In this document: positions 42,750 to 51,555 of the stretch, piece after piece | How the letters are laid out: every line of letters starts with the position of its first letter | How positions within the stretch are numbered: the first letter of the stretch is position 1 | Assembly (NCBI RefSeq): GCF_020966635.1 | Contig: NZ_JAJKFQ010000026.1 | Span: forward strand, 225,894 to 289,893 | Source: Stieleria sp. JC731 | GTDB taxonomy: Bacteria > Planctomycetota > Planctomycetia > Pirellulales > Pirellulaceae | DNA length: 64,000 bases | Direction of reading: 5' to 3' | The notes under the pieces: generated by a model | Database searches by the model: none | Told to the model about the DNA's origin: nothing | What the model saw: the letters and a program-made list of their open reading frames with translations, nothing else | Translations under genes and position numbers: made by a program

Positions 42750-44240
42750 TTAAACGGTTTCAACCGAAGGAACTTCATAACCAGGATTGTTTGGGTCCTT
42801 CAGCAACTGGTTTGCATCCTCAGCTTTGGGACCGACGAAGATTTCTTTTTCGGCATCGAACTGCAGCGTTGGCCCCAATTGCCACGGTGCATCTTTCGCG
42901 ATGCCAACCCCATCGGTCATCACAGAACGAAGTTTGCCAAAGTGCTCTGCGGCGTCGTCGTTGCCAAAGTCAACTTCGGAGTCGGCGAGCGAAACGGATT
43001 CGCCTAAGCGATACGAGTTATTCATCATGTGGCCGAGAACACATCCGTAGTGGGCGTCCATCACATTCCCATTGGCCATTGACGGATCATTTGCCCGAAC
43101 TGCGGCGATGAACGCGCCCCAGTTGCCACCGGGGGTGACATTGCCTTGTTCAATCTCCAGTGGTTCAGGTTGAGACGCTCCAGGGCGTAGAATCTTGTAC
43201 CGACCTTCGCCGGTGATCACGCTGCCGTCTTCAAGATAGTATTCATTGAAGACTTGATGCTGGTATCCCTTGTAGTTGACGTTCCGAACGTTGAAGAACA
43301 CCATTTGCCCGTTGGCATATTCGGCCATTGCAAACATCGTGTTCGGCGTTTCTCCCTGGTCACCCCATTGGAATCGATTGCCGATTGCCATTGTGCGGAC
43401 GGGGTGCGTTTGATCGTCGTCGATCGCCCATCGCGCAACATCCAACTGGTGGGTTCCCTGGTTATTCAGGTCGCCATTGCCGCTTTCCCAGAACCAATGC
43501 CAGTTGTACGGTACATAGTTGGCGTGATAGTTCTTGATGACGGCAGGGCCTTTCCAGTGGTCCCAGTTTAGATCAGCAGGCGGATCCGTAATCGGTTTGA
43601 TGCCAATGCCAGATCGCGGCTTGCAGCAGTAGCCATAGGCGATCTTTAATCGAGGAAGCTTGCCTGACTTTAACGCCTCGTGAAGACCGGCGATGCCTGC
43701 GTTGCTTCGTCGCTGTGTTCCGTGCTGAATGACAACGCCATACTTCTTTTGAGCTTCAACGACGACTCGACCTTCCGCGATATCGTGGCTCATCGGTTTT
43801 TCGACATAGACATGCTTGCCTGCCTGGGCAGCCCAAATCGTCATCAGCGAATGCCAGTGATTTGGGGTCGCGATCGAAATCGCATCGAGTGATTGGTCAT
43901 CGAGAGCTTTACGAATGTCGTCAACGCCTTTGGTAACCAGGTCTCCTTTGGAACGCTTTTCGAGCGAGCCCATGGTTCGCTCGAGCACCTTGGCGGCCGG
44001 ATCGACAACGTAGGCTAGTTCGACATTCTTTTGCTCGCTCCATCCGCCGATATGTGACTGACCGCGACCGTTCAAACCTGCAACGGCGATGCGAACCCGA
44101 TCGTTCGCTCCGTTGATTTGGCCACTCGCTTTAGTACCGGTGATAATCAGTTGGCTACCGGACATCCAGCCTGCAGCGGCAACGGCTGCAGCACCGGTCC
44201 TTTTTAGAACTTGGCGTCGATTCGTTTTTGGTTGTGGCAT
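42750..44240 (-). CDS. Gfo/Idh/MocA family oxidoreductase, Tat-exported (planctomycete type)
   Basis: This is a 496-residue protein when started at ATG 44240 (MPQPKTNRRQVLKRTG). The twin-arginine signal is NRRQVLKRTGAAAVAAAG. The Rossmann motif is VAGLNGRGQSHIGG, followed by SIATPNHWHSLMTIWAAQAG and VEKPMSHDIAEG with the conserved Lys-Pro. GDLNNQGTHQLDVARWA is the substrate-side helix. The C-terminal domain contains HYGCVLGHMMNNSYRLG. It is longer than the other family member at 27025 and of the type with a C-terminal extension often annotated in planctomycetes as a secreted oxidoreductase. The substrate is unknown. It is monocistronic as far as can be seen. Confidence 0.88.
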   Translation of the reverse strand: MPQPKTNRRQVLKRTGAAAVAAAGWMSGSQLIITGTKASGQINGANDRVRIAVAGLNGRGQSHIGGWSEQKNVELAYVVDPAAKVLERTMGSLEKRSKGDLVTKGVDDIRKALDDQSLDAISIATPNHWHSLMTIWAAQAGKHVYVEKPMSHDIAEGRVVVEAQKKYGVVIQHGTQRRSNAGIAGLHEALKSGKLPRLKIAYGYCCKPRSGIGIKPITDPPADLNWDHWKGPAVIKNYHANYVPYNWHWFWESGNGDLNNQGTHQLDVARWAIDDDQTHPVRTMAIGNRFQWGDQGETPNTMFAMAEYANGQMVFFNVRNVNYKGYQHQVFNEYYLEDGSVITGEGRYKILRPGASQPEPLEIEQGNVTPGGNWGAFIAAVRANDPSMANGNVMDAHYGCVLGHMMNNSYRLGESVSLADSEVDFGNDDAAEHFGKLRSVMTDGVGIAKDAPWQLGPTLQFDAEKEIFVGPKAEDANQLLKDPNNPGYEVPSVETV

Positions 44241-44377
44241 GTCGTCAATCAGGTAGGAGGCGGTCCGATGGAGGGAACGATGAATAGAGGTGGGTTGTAG
44301 GGCGGCTATTCTAGCACAGCCAATCGGGTTCCGTGGCCAAACAATCCACACAGAATCATGTCGACAAGGCGCAAAAA

Positions 44378-44409
44378 AACAGCAGACGCGCCAAAACGCA
44401 TCTGCTGTT
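44378..44409 (-). terminator. Terminator of the prepilin peptidase-msrB unit
   Basis: AACAGCAGACGCG at 44378-44390 pairs with 44397-44409 (one wobble) around a six-base loop. Read on the minus strand, the stem is followed at once by seven Ts (44379-44373). It lies 45 bases downstream of the msrB stop. Confidence 0.82.
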
Positions 44410-44453
44410 CAATTGGGGTCTGCTGATCGGGGAAATGCGAACCGAAGAGCTTT

Positions 44454-45230
44454 TTACTCTTCTTCAGACTTCTTTGCGGGCTGTTCTTTCGAAGGCGATT
44501 CGCTTTCCGAATTGATTTTCGATTCCAGCACCAATTTTGGAGGCAGTGGCTTGCCTTCTGGAATCAATTTCATCGAGATCGAATTGACACAGTGGCGGGT
44601 ATTCTTCTCGGTCAACTGTTCACCTTCGAAGACGTGTCCGAGGTGTCCGCCGCAATTGTTGCAAACGATCTCGACTCGAAAGCCATCAGCATCACGCTGA
44701 CGTTTGACAGCACCTTTGATCTCGTCATCAAAGCTCGGCCATCCGCAGTGGCTGTCGAACTTGTCTTCGCTCTTGTAAAGCGCGGCGTTGCAGCGGCGAC
44801 AAATGTAGGTCCCCGCTCGCTTGGTGAGGGTGTACCCGCCCGGACCCGGACGCTCGGTACCCTTTTTCATGATGACGTAGTTTTCTTTCGCATTGAGAAA
44901 ATTGTAGACATCGACTGCCTTCTGCTCCTGCGCGACTTTGTCTTCGTCTGCTTCGTCGGTCATTTTCGTATCCTTCTTGTCTTCCGCCTTCGCGGTTGTC
45001 TCAGACGCAGCGTCTGGCTTGTTTTCAGATTTTGAGCTTTCGGCCTCGTCGCCGCTAATGGGCTTGTCCACAACGGCTAACGCAACGGTGGACGTTTCCG
45101 ATACGATAAGTTCGGTTCCCGGAAACGACTCGAGCGCAGCTTGTCTGGTTGAATCATCGCATCCGGTCAAGAGGACCGCTGCGGTAATGAAAGCGTGTCC
45201 GGTCGCAAAAGAAAGGGTTCGTTTAAGCAT
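44454..45230 (-). CDS. msrB: Peptide-methionine (R)-S-oxide reductase MsrB, lipoprotein form
   Basis: This 258-residue protein joins a lipoprotein signal peptide (VLLTGCDD lipobox near residue 24) and an acidic, Lys/Glu/Ala-rich linker of about 90 residues to a full MsrB domain. The zinc cysteines are [10 protein letters not shown] and [11 protein letters not shown], the substrate region is [10 protein letters not shown], and RHCVNSISM contains the catalytic Cys. A Ser/Glu/Lys-rich tail follows. It would reduce oxidised methionine in exported proteins. ATG 45230 (MLKRTLSF) is chosen over 45254, which would overlap the prepilin peptidase gene by 11 bases. It lies 13 bases downstream of that gene, an unexpected pairing. 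Confidence 0.92.
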   Translation of the reverse strand: MLKRTLSFATGHAFITAAVLLTGCDDSTRQAALESFPGTELIVSETSTVALAVVDKPISGDEAESSKSENKPDAASETTAKAEDKKDTKMTDEADEDKVAQEQKAVDVYNFLNAKENYVIMKKGTERPGPGGYTLTKRAGTYICRRCNAALYKSEDKFDSHCGWPSFDDEIKGAVKRQRDADGFRVEIVCNNCGGHLGHVFEGEQLTEKNTRHCVNSISMKLIPEGKPLPPKLVLESKINSESESPSKEQPAKKSEEE

Positions 45231-45243
45231 TTTCGAAATGTCT

Positions 45244-46548
45244 CTATTTACCACGGTACCACTCCAACGTGATTCGATAGCAGAACAGCATTACACCCAT
45301 CATACCCGCTAGGGCGATAAACAGCCAAAGGATGAACGGCCCGAGGATGGCGAAGTTGCCTATGAACCAGCCTCCAACGAGGTCATCCCACCAAATAATG
45401 GTCAACATTGTCCCGGCACAAAGGTAGGGACCAAAGGGAATTTCAGCATTTCGCGTCACGATGGAGTAGATCATCACGATTACGATGGCAGCGATCGGTG
45501 AGACAAAAAACGCCATCACGGAACCCTGCCACCCGATAAACGCGCCAACCATGGCCATCAAAGTCACGTCGCCAAACCCCAAAGCCTCTCTTTGCATCGC
45601 GACACTACCTACAATGCGGATTGTCCACACCACTCCGCCACCGACGCCCAGGCCGACCAATGCGGACAGTAGGCCGATCCACTGGACGCCGCCGATCGAA
45701 TAGAGGATTCGCAAGGTCACTGCGCCGACGATCCAGATCGCCAGCAGCAATTTCCAGTTGTAATTGCGGACCAATGACGCCATGAAATACTCGAGGGCTT
45801 TAGCCAAACCGCGTCGCAAAATCACTCGACGATTCGCCAATGCAAAGCACCAGCCGGACCAAATCGCGATCGCGGTCCACCATCCCTGTGGCCCCTGCCA
45901 TTGATTTCCCACACCCGCCGGGGCGGTGAAAATTGTCGGCAACGGGCCGTTGGGGCCTGCCCAAGGCAAAAACACCCAGACGGAGCACCATGCACAGATC
46001 AATGCGAAAATGGTTCCTGGAATGGTGAGCGTGTCGGGAATCGTTTTTTCATCGAAGTCGATAAAGGTGGCTGCGACCATGATCGCAATCATCACCGCAT
46101 GCGACAGAAACACCGTGGTCAACCAAGGTTCTGCCAAAGCGATCACGTCAGCCCCTCGGAAACCGATCGGCAATAGCTGACCGGTTTGCGTCGCGAACCA
46201 GTAGTAGCACGGCAGTCCGATCATCATCGCGATTTCAATCAGGGCTGGCCGGAGCCAAAACCCCCTACCATGGATGGCTGATTCCCTGCGAAGGCCCAGC
46301 CAACCGACGATCGGCAGCCGGTCGCTTAGGTTGCGGTTGGGGGCATCGGGCGAGGGTTTGGCCCACGGACCGATGGGCCGAGCATTCCAGGCGAAGTTAT
46401 AGATGGCGTAGTTGCAAAGGACGCCGAACAACAGACCCGTCAGGCTGACTAAACCGACGCGTAATTCGATCGGCAGCGTTATCCAAAAGTTGATCAAGAG
46501 AACAAAACTCGCGAAGTTCCACTCTGGCCAAAGTTCGGTCCAAGTCAT
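45244..46548 (-). CDS. Prepilin peptidase, family A24
   Basis: This is a 434-residue polytopic membrane aspartyl protease that cleaves leader peptides of type IV pilin-like proteins. Catalytic Asp residues are in [11 protein letters not shown] and in the GFGD motif ([19 protein letters not shown]). The cytoplasmic loop after the first helix has the methylase-domain shape ([33 protein letters not shown]) but lacks the CxxC pairs, as in many non-classical members. About eight hydrophobic helices are visible. Compared with common 260-290-residue enzymes it has extra loops near 185-235. It could process the pseudopilins that GspE/GspF (30963, 32679) would assemble. It is cotranscribed with msrB. 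Confidence 0.88.
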   Translation of the reverse strand: MTWTELWPEWNFASFVLLINFWITLPIELRVGLVSLTGLLFGVLCNYAIYNFAWNARPIGPWAKPSPDAPNRNLSDRLPIVGWLGLRRESAIHGRGFWLRPALIEIAMMIGLPCYYWFATQTGQLLPIGFRGADVIALAEPWLTTVFLSHAVMIAIMVAATFIDFDEKTIPDTLTIPGTIFALICAWCSVWVFLPWAGPNGPLPTIFTAPAGVGNQWQGPQGWWTAIAIWSGWCFALANRRVILRRGLAKALEYFMASLVRNYNWKLLLAIWIVGAVTLRILYSIGGVQWIGLLSALVGLGVGGGVVWTIRIVGSVAMQREALGFGDVTLMAMVGAFIGWQGSVMAFFVSPIAAIVIVMIYSIVTRNAEIPFGPYLCAGTMLTIIWWDDLVGGWFIGNFAILGPFILWLFIALAGMMGVMLFCYRITLEWYRGK

Positions 46549-46841
46549 CTTGAACAGGTTCTTCGTTCAGAGCCATCGATGGGACGGGCGGTTTCAAACG
46601 TCGTACGGCCAACGTCTAATAGGGCAAAACCATTATTGTTTTAGCAATCGTTTTCGCAAACCATGCCACGCAATGCCGCCCCAACGCCGTTGCTCGCCTC
46701 GAGCGTTCTTCCGCGATGGGGTGGGGCAAGCGATACGCGTCCAACTCGGTTTGCTCACACATCTGGTTTTGACATCGGTACTTAACAAGGTCATTAATGT
46801 AGCGATGGCACCCGATCCCTCCAACGCCTGGATTATTGGCG

Positions 46842-47879
46842 ATGCACGCCCCTGAAACACTGCGTTTTACGTCAAATCAACTGGAACTGATCGATCAGAC
46901 AAAGTTGCCAATGCAGTTGACACACCTGGTATGCGAAACTGTCGAGCAGACACACCATGCGATCCGCCGTCTTGTCGTTCGCGGTGCTCCGGCGATTGGG
47001 ATTGCTGCCGCCTATGGGGTTTGCTTGGCAAAATCCGAGACTGAGGGGCAGCCGGCAAGCAAAGCGGATTACCTAAAAGCGATCGAGTATCTGGCCACCA
47101 GTCGACCGACAGCGGTCAACTTATTTTGGGCTCTGGATCGGATGAAAGCGGTCGTCGAAGCGACTTCTGAACCGGACCTGCATGCGACTTTGATTGCCGA
47201 AGCGAGAAAAATTCATGAAGAAGATCGGCACATGTGTCGTTCCATCGGTCGAAACGGTGCTGCCTTACTTGCCGAAGTCGACTCGGTCTTAACGCACTGC
47301 AACGCTGGCGGATTGGCAACATCGACTTGGGGAACCGCCTTGGCGCCGATTTATCATCTGCATCAATCTGGTAAAGCGATCAAGGTTTATGCCGATGAAA
47401 CGCGTCCGTTGTTGCAAGGCGGTCGCTTAACCGCATGGGAGCTATCGCAAGCTGGCGTGGACGTGACGGTGATCACGGATTCCATGGCCGGGGCCCTGAT
47501 GCGACAGGGATTGATCAACGCAGTCATCGTCGGTGCGGACCGCATCACATCGGCGGGTGACGTCGCCAATAAGATCGGAACCTATTCGGTCGCCGTTCTC
47601 GCGAAGCACCACGGGATTCCATTTTACGTCGCCGCACCAAGCAACACCTTCGACATGGATCTGGTTTCCGGCGACGACATCCCGATCGAACAACGAGATC
47701 GTGACGAAGTCGCCTGTCCACACGGCACGCGCATCGTGCCTGACGACGCTAAAGTCCTGAACCCAGCGTTTGACGTGACGCCCGCCGAACTGGTCACCGC
47801 GATCATCACAGAAATTGGCGTGATCGAATCACCCAATCAAGCAGCCATCGAAGATCACTTTACGTCAAAATCGGTCTAG
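46842..47879 (+). CDS. mtnA: S-methyl-5-thioribose-1-phosphate isomerase
   Basis: This 345-residue enzyme of the methionine salvage pathway isomerises methylthioribose-1-phosphate to methylthioribulose-1-phosphate. It is eIF2B-like. Key pieces are RLVVRGAPAIGIAAAYG, THCNAGGLAT (catalytic Cys), VYADETRPLLQGGRLTAWEL, ITDSMAG, IVGADRI (catalytic Asp) and NKIGTYSVAVLAKHHGIPFYVAAP. Length is normal. ATG 46842 was chosen; an in-frame TTG two codons earlier is also open. It runs convergently into epmB with the stop codons overlapping by four bases, so the two transcripts share their 3' ends. Confidence 0.94.
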   Translation: MHAPETLRFTSNQLELIDQTKLPMQLTHLVCETVEQTHHAIRRLVVRGAPAIGIAAAYGVCLAKSETEGQPASKADYLKAIEYLATSRPTAVNLFWALDRMKAVVEATSEPDLHATLIAEARKIHEEDRHMCRSIGRNGAALLAEVDSVLTHCNAGGLATSTWGTALAPIYHLHQSGKAIKVYADETRPLLQGGRLTAWELSQAGVDVTVITDSMAGALMRQGLINAVIVGADRITSAGDVANKIGTYSVAVLAKHHGIPFYVAAPSNTFDMDLVSGDDIPIEQRDRDEVACPHGTRIVPDDAKVLNPAFDVTPAELVTAIITEIGVIESPNQAAIEDHFTSKSV

Positions 47880-48943
47880 CGAACAACCGTTTTGCTCGAT
47901 TCGCCAGGTTGCTCGACGACAAAGGTCGGGACGGCATAGCCCGGCAGGCGACTACGCATCTCTTCGACCAATTGAAGCCCCGTTTCCGGGGGCACCCAAA
48001 AATGGCTCGCCCCCCGGACATGATCAAGCTGGTGCAGGTAGTAGGGCTGAACGCCAAGATTGATCAATGTATTTGACAGGTCGGTCAGCGTATCAATGTC
48101 GTCGTTCACACCAGCTAACAGCACCGATTGATTCATCAGCGGGATACCGCTGCGTCGCAGTTTGGAAATCGCATCGGCGACTGAAGAGTCAAATTCATGG
48201 CTGTGGTTGGAATGAATCACAAACCAAACCATCGCTTCCGCTTCTTTTAAAACTGCTACAAGTTTGTCGGTGATCCGCTGGGGAATCACGATTGGTAGGC
48301 GACTGTGAATTCGAATTCGCTTGACATGTTCGATGGACGCAAGTGAGTTGATTAATTCCTCCAGCTTTGCATCCGATAAGGTCAGCGGGTCACCGCCACT
48401 GAGTAAGACTTCTTCGATCGAGGAGTCATTGCGGATGTAGTCAATTGCCTCAGCCCACTGTGTCTTTTGCGCGTTGTGTTCCGCGTAGGGAAACTCACGA
48501 CGAAAACAGTAGCGGCAATGAACTGCACAAGCCCCGTGGGTCACAATCAAAGCTCGACCAGAGTATTTGTGCAGAATGCCGCCAGACTGACTGGAAAGTA
48601 AGTCACCGACGGGATCAGAGACAAAACCTGGTGATTCAACAGATTCCTCGGAGACCGCCAAGACCTGACGTAGGATTGGGTCGTTGGGGTCCCCCCGTCG
48701 GATCCGCTTGGCAAATTCGATCGGAACGAATGTCGGAAACGGTTTGGGATCACCGCCGGCAAACAATTTCTCTGCCGAATTCAAGTCTTCCGAACGGTCT
48801 GGCAACCCGACAAAACGCAGCAGCTCCGATGAGCAGCGGATGGCGTTTTTCATCGCGTTTTGCCAAGATTGCGATGGAGACGATGCCTTAGACGGAATTA
48901 TCGTCGCCGCCGTTGTGCCGGAATTTGGTTCGCTGGAGAACAT
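47876..48943 (-). CDS. epmB: EF-P beta-lysylation protein EpmB (lysine 2,3-aminomutase-like radical SAM enzyme)
   Basis: This 355-residue radical SAM protein has the cluster motif CAVHCRYCFRRE and strong KamA-family features: FVSDPVGD, GGILHKYSGRALIVTHG, LLSGGDPLTLSD, RIHSRLPIVIPQRIT and the PLP-binding region PYYLHQLDHVRG. EpmB converts alpha-lysine to beta-lysine for attachment to EF-P. The divergent neighbour 150 bases away is efp, whose Lys34 is the known attachment residue, which makes EpmB a better call than catabolic lysine 2,3-aminomutase. ATG 48943 gives near the usual length; a longer frame to 49045 adds 34 residues. The EpmA ligase is not in the window. Confidence 0.92.
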   Translation of the reverse strand: MFSSEPNSGTTAATIIPSKASSPSQSWQNAMKNAIRCSSELLRFVGLPDRSEDLNSAEKLFAGGDPKPFPTFVPIEFAKRIRRGDPNDPILRQVLAVSEESVESPGFVSDPVGDLLSSQSGGILHKYSGRALIVTHGACAVHCRYCFRREFPYAEHNAQKTQWAEAIDYIRNDSSIEEVLLSGGDPLTLSDAKLEELINSLASIEHVKRIRIHSRLPIVIPQRITDKLVAVLKEAEAMVWFVIHSNHSHEFDSSVADAISKLRRSGIPLMNQSVLLAGVNDDIDTLTDLSNTLINLGVQPYYLHQLDHVRGASHFWVPPETGLQLVEEMRSRLPGYAVPTFVVEQPGESSKTVVR

Positions 48944-49092
48944 GGACGGAGTCCCAGTGACGAAAGGCGCGATGCCGGATAAAACAGGGCGGAAAGCTGG
49001 TGAGGACAAAAACGCAATTGGCCGGTAAACTGCCGGCCCAATCATTCCCCTAAACGCTCGCCGGATCGGAATTCAACGGAGCCGAATGAAAC

Positions 49093-49662
49093 ATGGCAAC
49101 TTACAACACAAGCGATTTTCGAAAAGGGCTGAAGGTCCAAATTGATGGCGAACCGTACCTGATGACGGAGATGATGTTCGTCAAACCTGGTAAAGGAAAC
49201 GCCCTTTACAAGTGCAAGCTGAAAAACTTGATCCGCGGTACTAGCTTGGATCGGACCTACAAGGGTGGCGATTCGCTGGAATCTGCTGACGTTGAAACCA
49301 CGGACGTATCTTTCTTGTACCGCCAGGGCCAAGACTACGTATTCATGCACCAGGAAACCTTCGAACAATACGAAGTCGAAGAGAAGGTTGCCGGTGACAT
49401 TTGGAAATACCTCAAAGACGGCATGATCTGCACGATGACGCTTTACAACGGTAACGCGATTATCGTCGAGCCACCGGTGATGGTCGAGCTTCTTATCACC
49501 GAATGTGTCCCCGGAGCGAAAGGCGACACGGCGACGAACGTCACCAAGCCAGCAACGGTCGAAACCGGTGCCGAGTTCACGGTTCCCGGATTCATCAAAG
49601 AAGGCAACGTGATCAAAGTCGATTCTCGAACAGGCGAATACGTCGAACGCGTCAGTAATTGA
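49093..49662 (+). CDS. efp: Elongation factor P
   Basis: This 189-residue translation factor relieves ribosome stalling at polyproline. Three beta-barrel domains fit the length. The loop FVKPGKGNA carries Lys34 at the same position as in E. coli EF-P, where it is beta-lysylated, in agreement with the divergent epmB. The C-terminal domain ends with FIKEGNVIKVDSRTGEYVERV. A purine-rich GGAG lies about 14 bases before ATG. Its TGA stop overlaps the mgtE start by one base (TGATG), so mgtE translation is likely coupled to efp, a linkage I do not know as standard. Confidence 0.97.
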   Translation: MATYNTSDFRKGLKVQIDGEPYLMTEMMFVKPGKGNALYKCKLKNLIRGTSLDRTYKGGDSLESADVETTDVSFLYRQGQDYVFMHQETFEQYEVEEKVAGDIWKYLKDGMICTMTLYNGNAIIVEPPVMVELLITECVPGAKGDTATNVTKPATVETGAEFTVPGFIKEGNVIKVDSRTGEYVERVSN

Positions 49663-51008
49663 TGGTTAATACCCTCTTTTTGCCTGAACTCCGCGAGATG
49701 CTGGCCGAAGACAATTCGGCTGAGCTGACGGAGTTTTGCAATACCTTGAACGCAGGCCGTACCGCCGAGTTCATGGAGGGGTTGGACGATTCAGATCTGT
49801 GGGCCGTTCTGCAATATGCGGACCCAGACAGAAGGGCCGAGATTTTCGGCTACTTCGACGAACAGCGACAAGTCGAGCTCCTGCAGTCGCAGGAGCCTCG
49901 CCAAGTTGCCGAATTGGTCGACCGCATCCCATCGGATGACCGCGTCGACTTGATTCAACAACTGACCGCGGCTCGGTCACAGGCGATCTTGCCGTTGTTG
50001 CCCGCCGCCGATCGCCGTGATATTCAGCGATTGTGTTCTTACGACGAGGGCACCGCTGGCTCGCTGATGACCTCCGAAGTAGCGATGCTGTCGGAATCGT
50101 TGACAGTGACAGGTGCTCTGGAAGCACTGGGGCAACAAGCGAGCGAGTTCGAAACGATTTATTACCTCTACGTCGTTGACGACGACAATTTGCTAAGAGG
50201 CATCGTTTCGACCCGTCAACTCGTTTCGTCGCTTCGAACGCCAGATAAGTCGATCGGCGACTTGATGGAAACCGACGTGATCGTGGCCGAAGTGGACGAG
50301 GATCAGGAGTCGGTTGCAGAGAAGGTTGAACACTTTAACCTGCTAGCCATTCCCGTTGTCGATTCGGGGCGGCAACTGCTCGGTATCATCACGCACGATG
50401 ACGTAATCGACGTTGTTCGTGAGGAGCTAGCCGAAGACGCACAAAGGATCGCGGCGGTCGAGCCTTTAGAGGAAGACTACCTCCGGATCGGCCTGCTGAC
50501 TCTGTCTTGGAAACGAGGCATTTGGCTGATCATTCTGTTCTTTGCCGCTTTGCTGACCGCCTTTGCGCTCGAGCACTACCACGAAGAACTAAACACCTAC
50601 ATTTGGTTGGTGTCCTTCATCCCGTTGATTATCAGTGCCGGTGGGAACTCTGGTAGTCAGTCCGCAACGCTTGTGATCACCGCAATGACGAGCGGGCAAG
50701 TCGAATTGTCGGATTGGAAAGCGGTACTGGGTAGGGAAATCATCGTCGCTAGCGTTCTCGGAACGTTCCTCGCCGTGATCGGATACGCGGTTGCGATATT
50801 TATCGCGCCGACGTTGATCGCTGCCTTTGTAATCCCTTTGACGCTCGTCGCGGTGATCTTCGTCGGCTGTTTTTTCGGAGCTTCGCTGCCGCTGATTTTT
50901 CAGAAGCTTGGCCTCGATCCGGCCATGATGAGTAATCCCTTTGTCGCCGGTATTGTCGATATTTTGGGGATTGTCATTTACATCAACATCGCGCGAATGT
51001 TGCTGTAG
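49662..51008 (+). CDS. mgtE: Magnesium transporter MgtE
   Basis: This is a 448-residue channel for Mg2+. The N-terminal superhelical domain (about residues 10-125), two CBS domains (about 130-250, with YYLYVVDDDNLLRGIVS and LLAIPVVDSGRQLLGIITHDD) and five transmembrane helices from about 282 follow the family order. Pore-lining signatures are PLIISAGGNSGSQSATLV and DPAMMSNPFVAGIVDILGIVIY. In known MgtE the cytoplasmic domains close the pore when internal Mg2+ is high. It is read with efp through a TGATG junction; no Mg2+ riboswitch is seen in front, consistent with control by the efp promoter. Confidence 0.96.
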   Translation: MVNTLFLPELREMLAEDNSAELTEFCNTLNAGRTAEFMEGLDDSDLWAVLQYADPDRRAEIFGYFDEQRQVELLQSQEPRQVAELVDRIPSDDRVDLIQQLTAARSQAILPLLPAADRRDIQRLCSYDEGTAGSLMTSEVAMLSESLTVTGALEALGQQASEFETIYYLYVVDDDNLLRGIVSTRQLVSSLRTPDKSIGDLMETDVIVAEVDEDQESVAEKVEHFNLLAIPVVDSGRQLLGIITHDDVIDVVREELAEDAQRIAAVEPLEEDYLRIGLLTLSWKRGIWLIILFFAALLTAFALEHYHEELNTYIWLVSFIPLIISAGGNSGSQSATLVITAMTSGQVELSDWKAVLGREIIVASVLGTFLAVIGYAVAIFIAPTLIAAFVIPLTLVAVIFVGCFFGASLPLIFQKLGLDPAMMSNPFVAGIVDILGIVIYINIARMLL

Positions 51009-51049
51009 TCAATGGACCGGCAATCAGCATCATTATTCCGGATGTGGTT

Positions 51050-51394
51050 ATGCGGCAAGAATCTGACATCGCACCTGTTCGGAATGAAGAACACTACGCT
51101 GTAATCTTTTCGTCCATCCGCAATGAAGATTCTGGAGTTGACTACAACCGCGCAGCAGATCGGATGTTGGCACTAGCTGCTCAACAAGACGGTTTCCTTG
51201 GCGTTGAATCCGTTCGTGAGCAAGACGGAACAGGGATTACTGTTTCTTATTGGCGGGATCGGGATTCGATCGAAGCCTGGCACCAAGTCGCTGAGCATCA
51301 AAATGTTCAAGAGCTTGGACGGCGCTTGTGGTACGCCGAGTTCGCGGTGCGCATCTGCCGGGTTGAACGGTCCTATCACTTCAAAAAGTCATAG
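51050..51394 (+). CDS. Antibiotic biosynthesis monooxygenase (ABM)-like protein
   Basis: This 114-residue protein has a single dimeric alpha/beta barrel ABM-like domain. The pattern is clear: YAVIFSSIRN at the first strand, DYNRAADRMLALAAQQDGFLGVESVRE, GITVSYWRDRDSIEAWHQVAEHQN, and the ending RRLWYAEFAVRICRVERSYHF. Relatives act as small cofactor-free monooxygenases or as heme/quinone-handling proteins; the substrate here is unknown. It is 41 bases after mgtE and may be the third gene of the efp unit. Start ATG 51050 is used; GTG 51044 would add two residues. Confidence 0.87.
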   Translation: MRQESDIAPVRNEEHYAVIFSSIRNEDSGVDYNRAADRMLALAAQQDGFLGVESVREQDGTGITVSYWRDRDSIEAWHQVAEHQNVQELGRRLWYAEFAVRICRVERSYHFKKS

Positions 51395-51555
51395 GATTAG
51401 AGCGACATCGATTTTTCGGCAGTGAACCCTCAATGTTTTTGCCCGTGAACGGACATCGGGTTTGGGTTATACGTCGAATCGCGTTCTGCCTCGGAAGAGC
51501 TAGTTCGGCTGAGCTAGATTCGTGCATTGGTTATCCCCGTTAACAATGCGAATCT

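Noticed and set aside
42632-43111. 159-residue plus-strand frame
   Set aside because: Antisense to the Gfo/Idh/MocA gene; rich in Arg, Ser and Cys with no recognisable motif.
49000-49092. Magnesium riboswitch ahead of the efp-mgtE unit
   Set aside because: The space before efp is short and shows no M-box-like structure; mgtE has no leader of its own.
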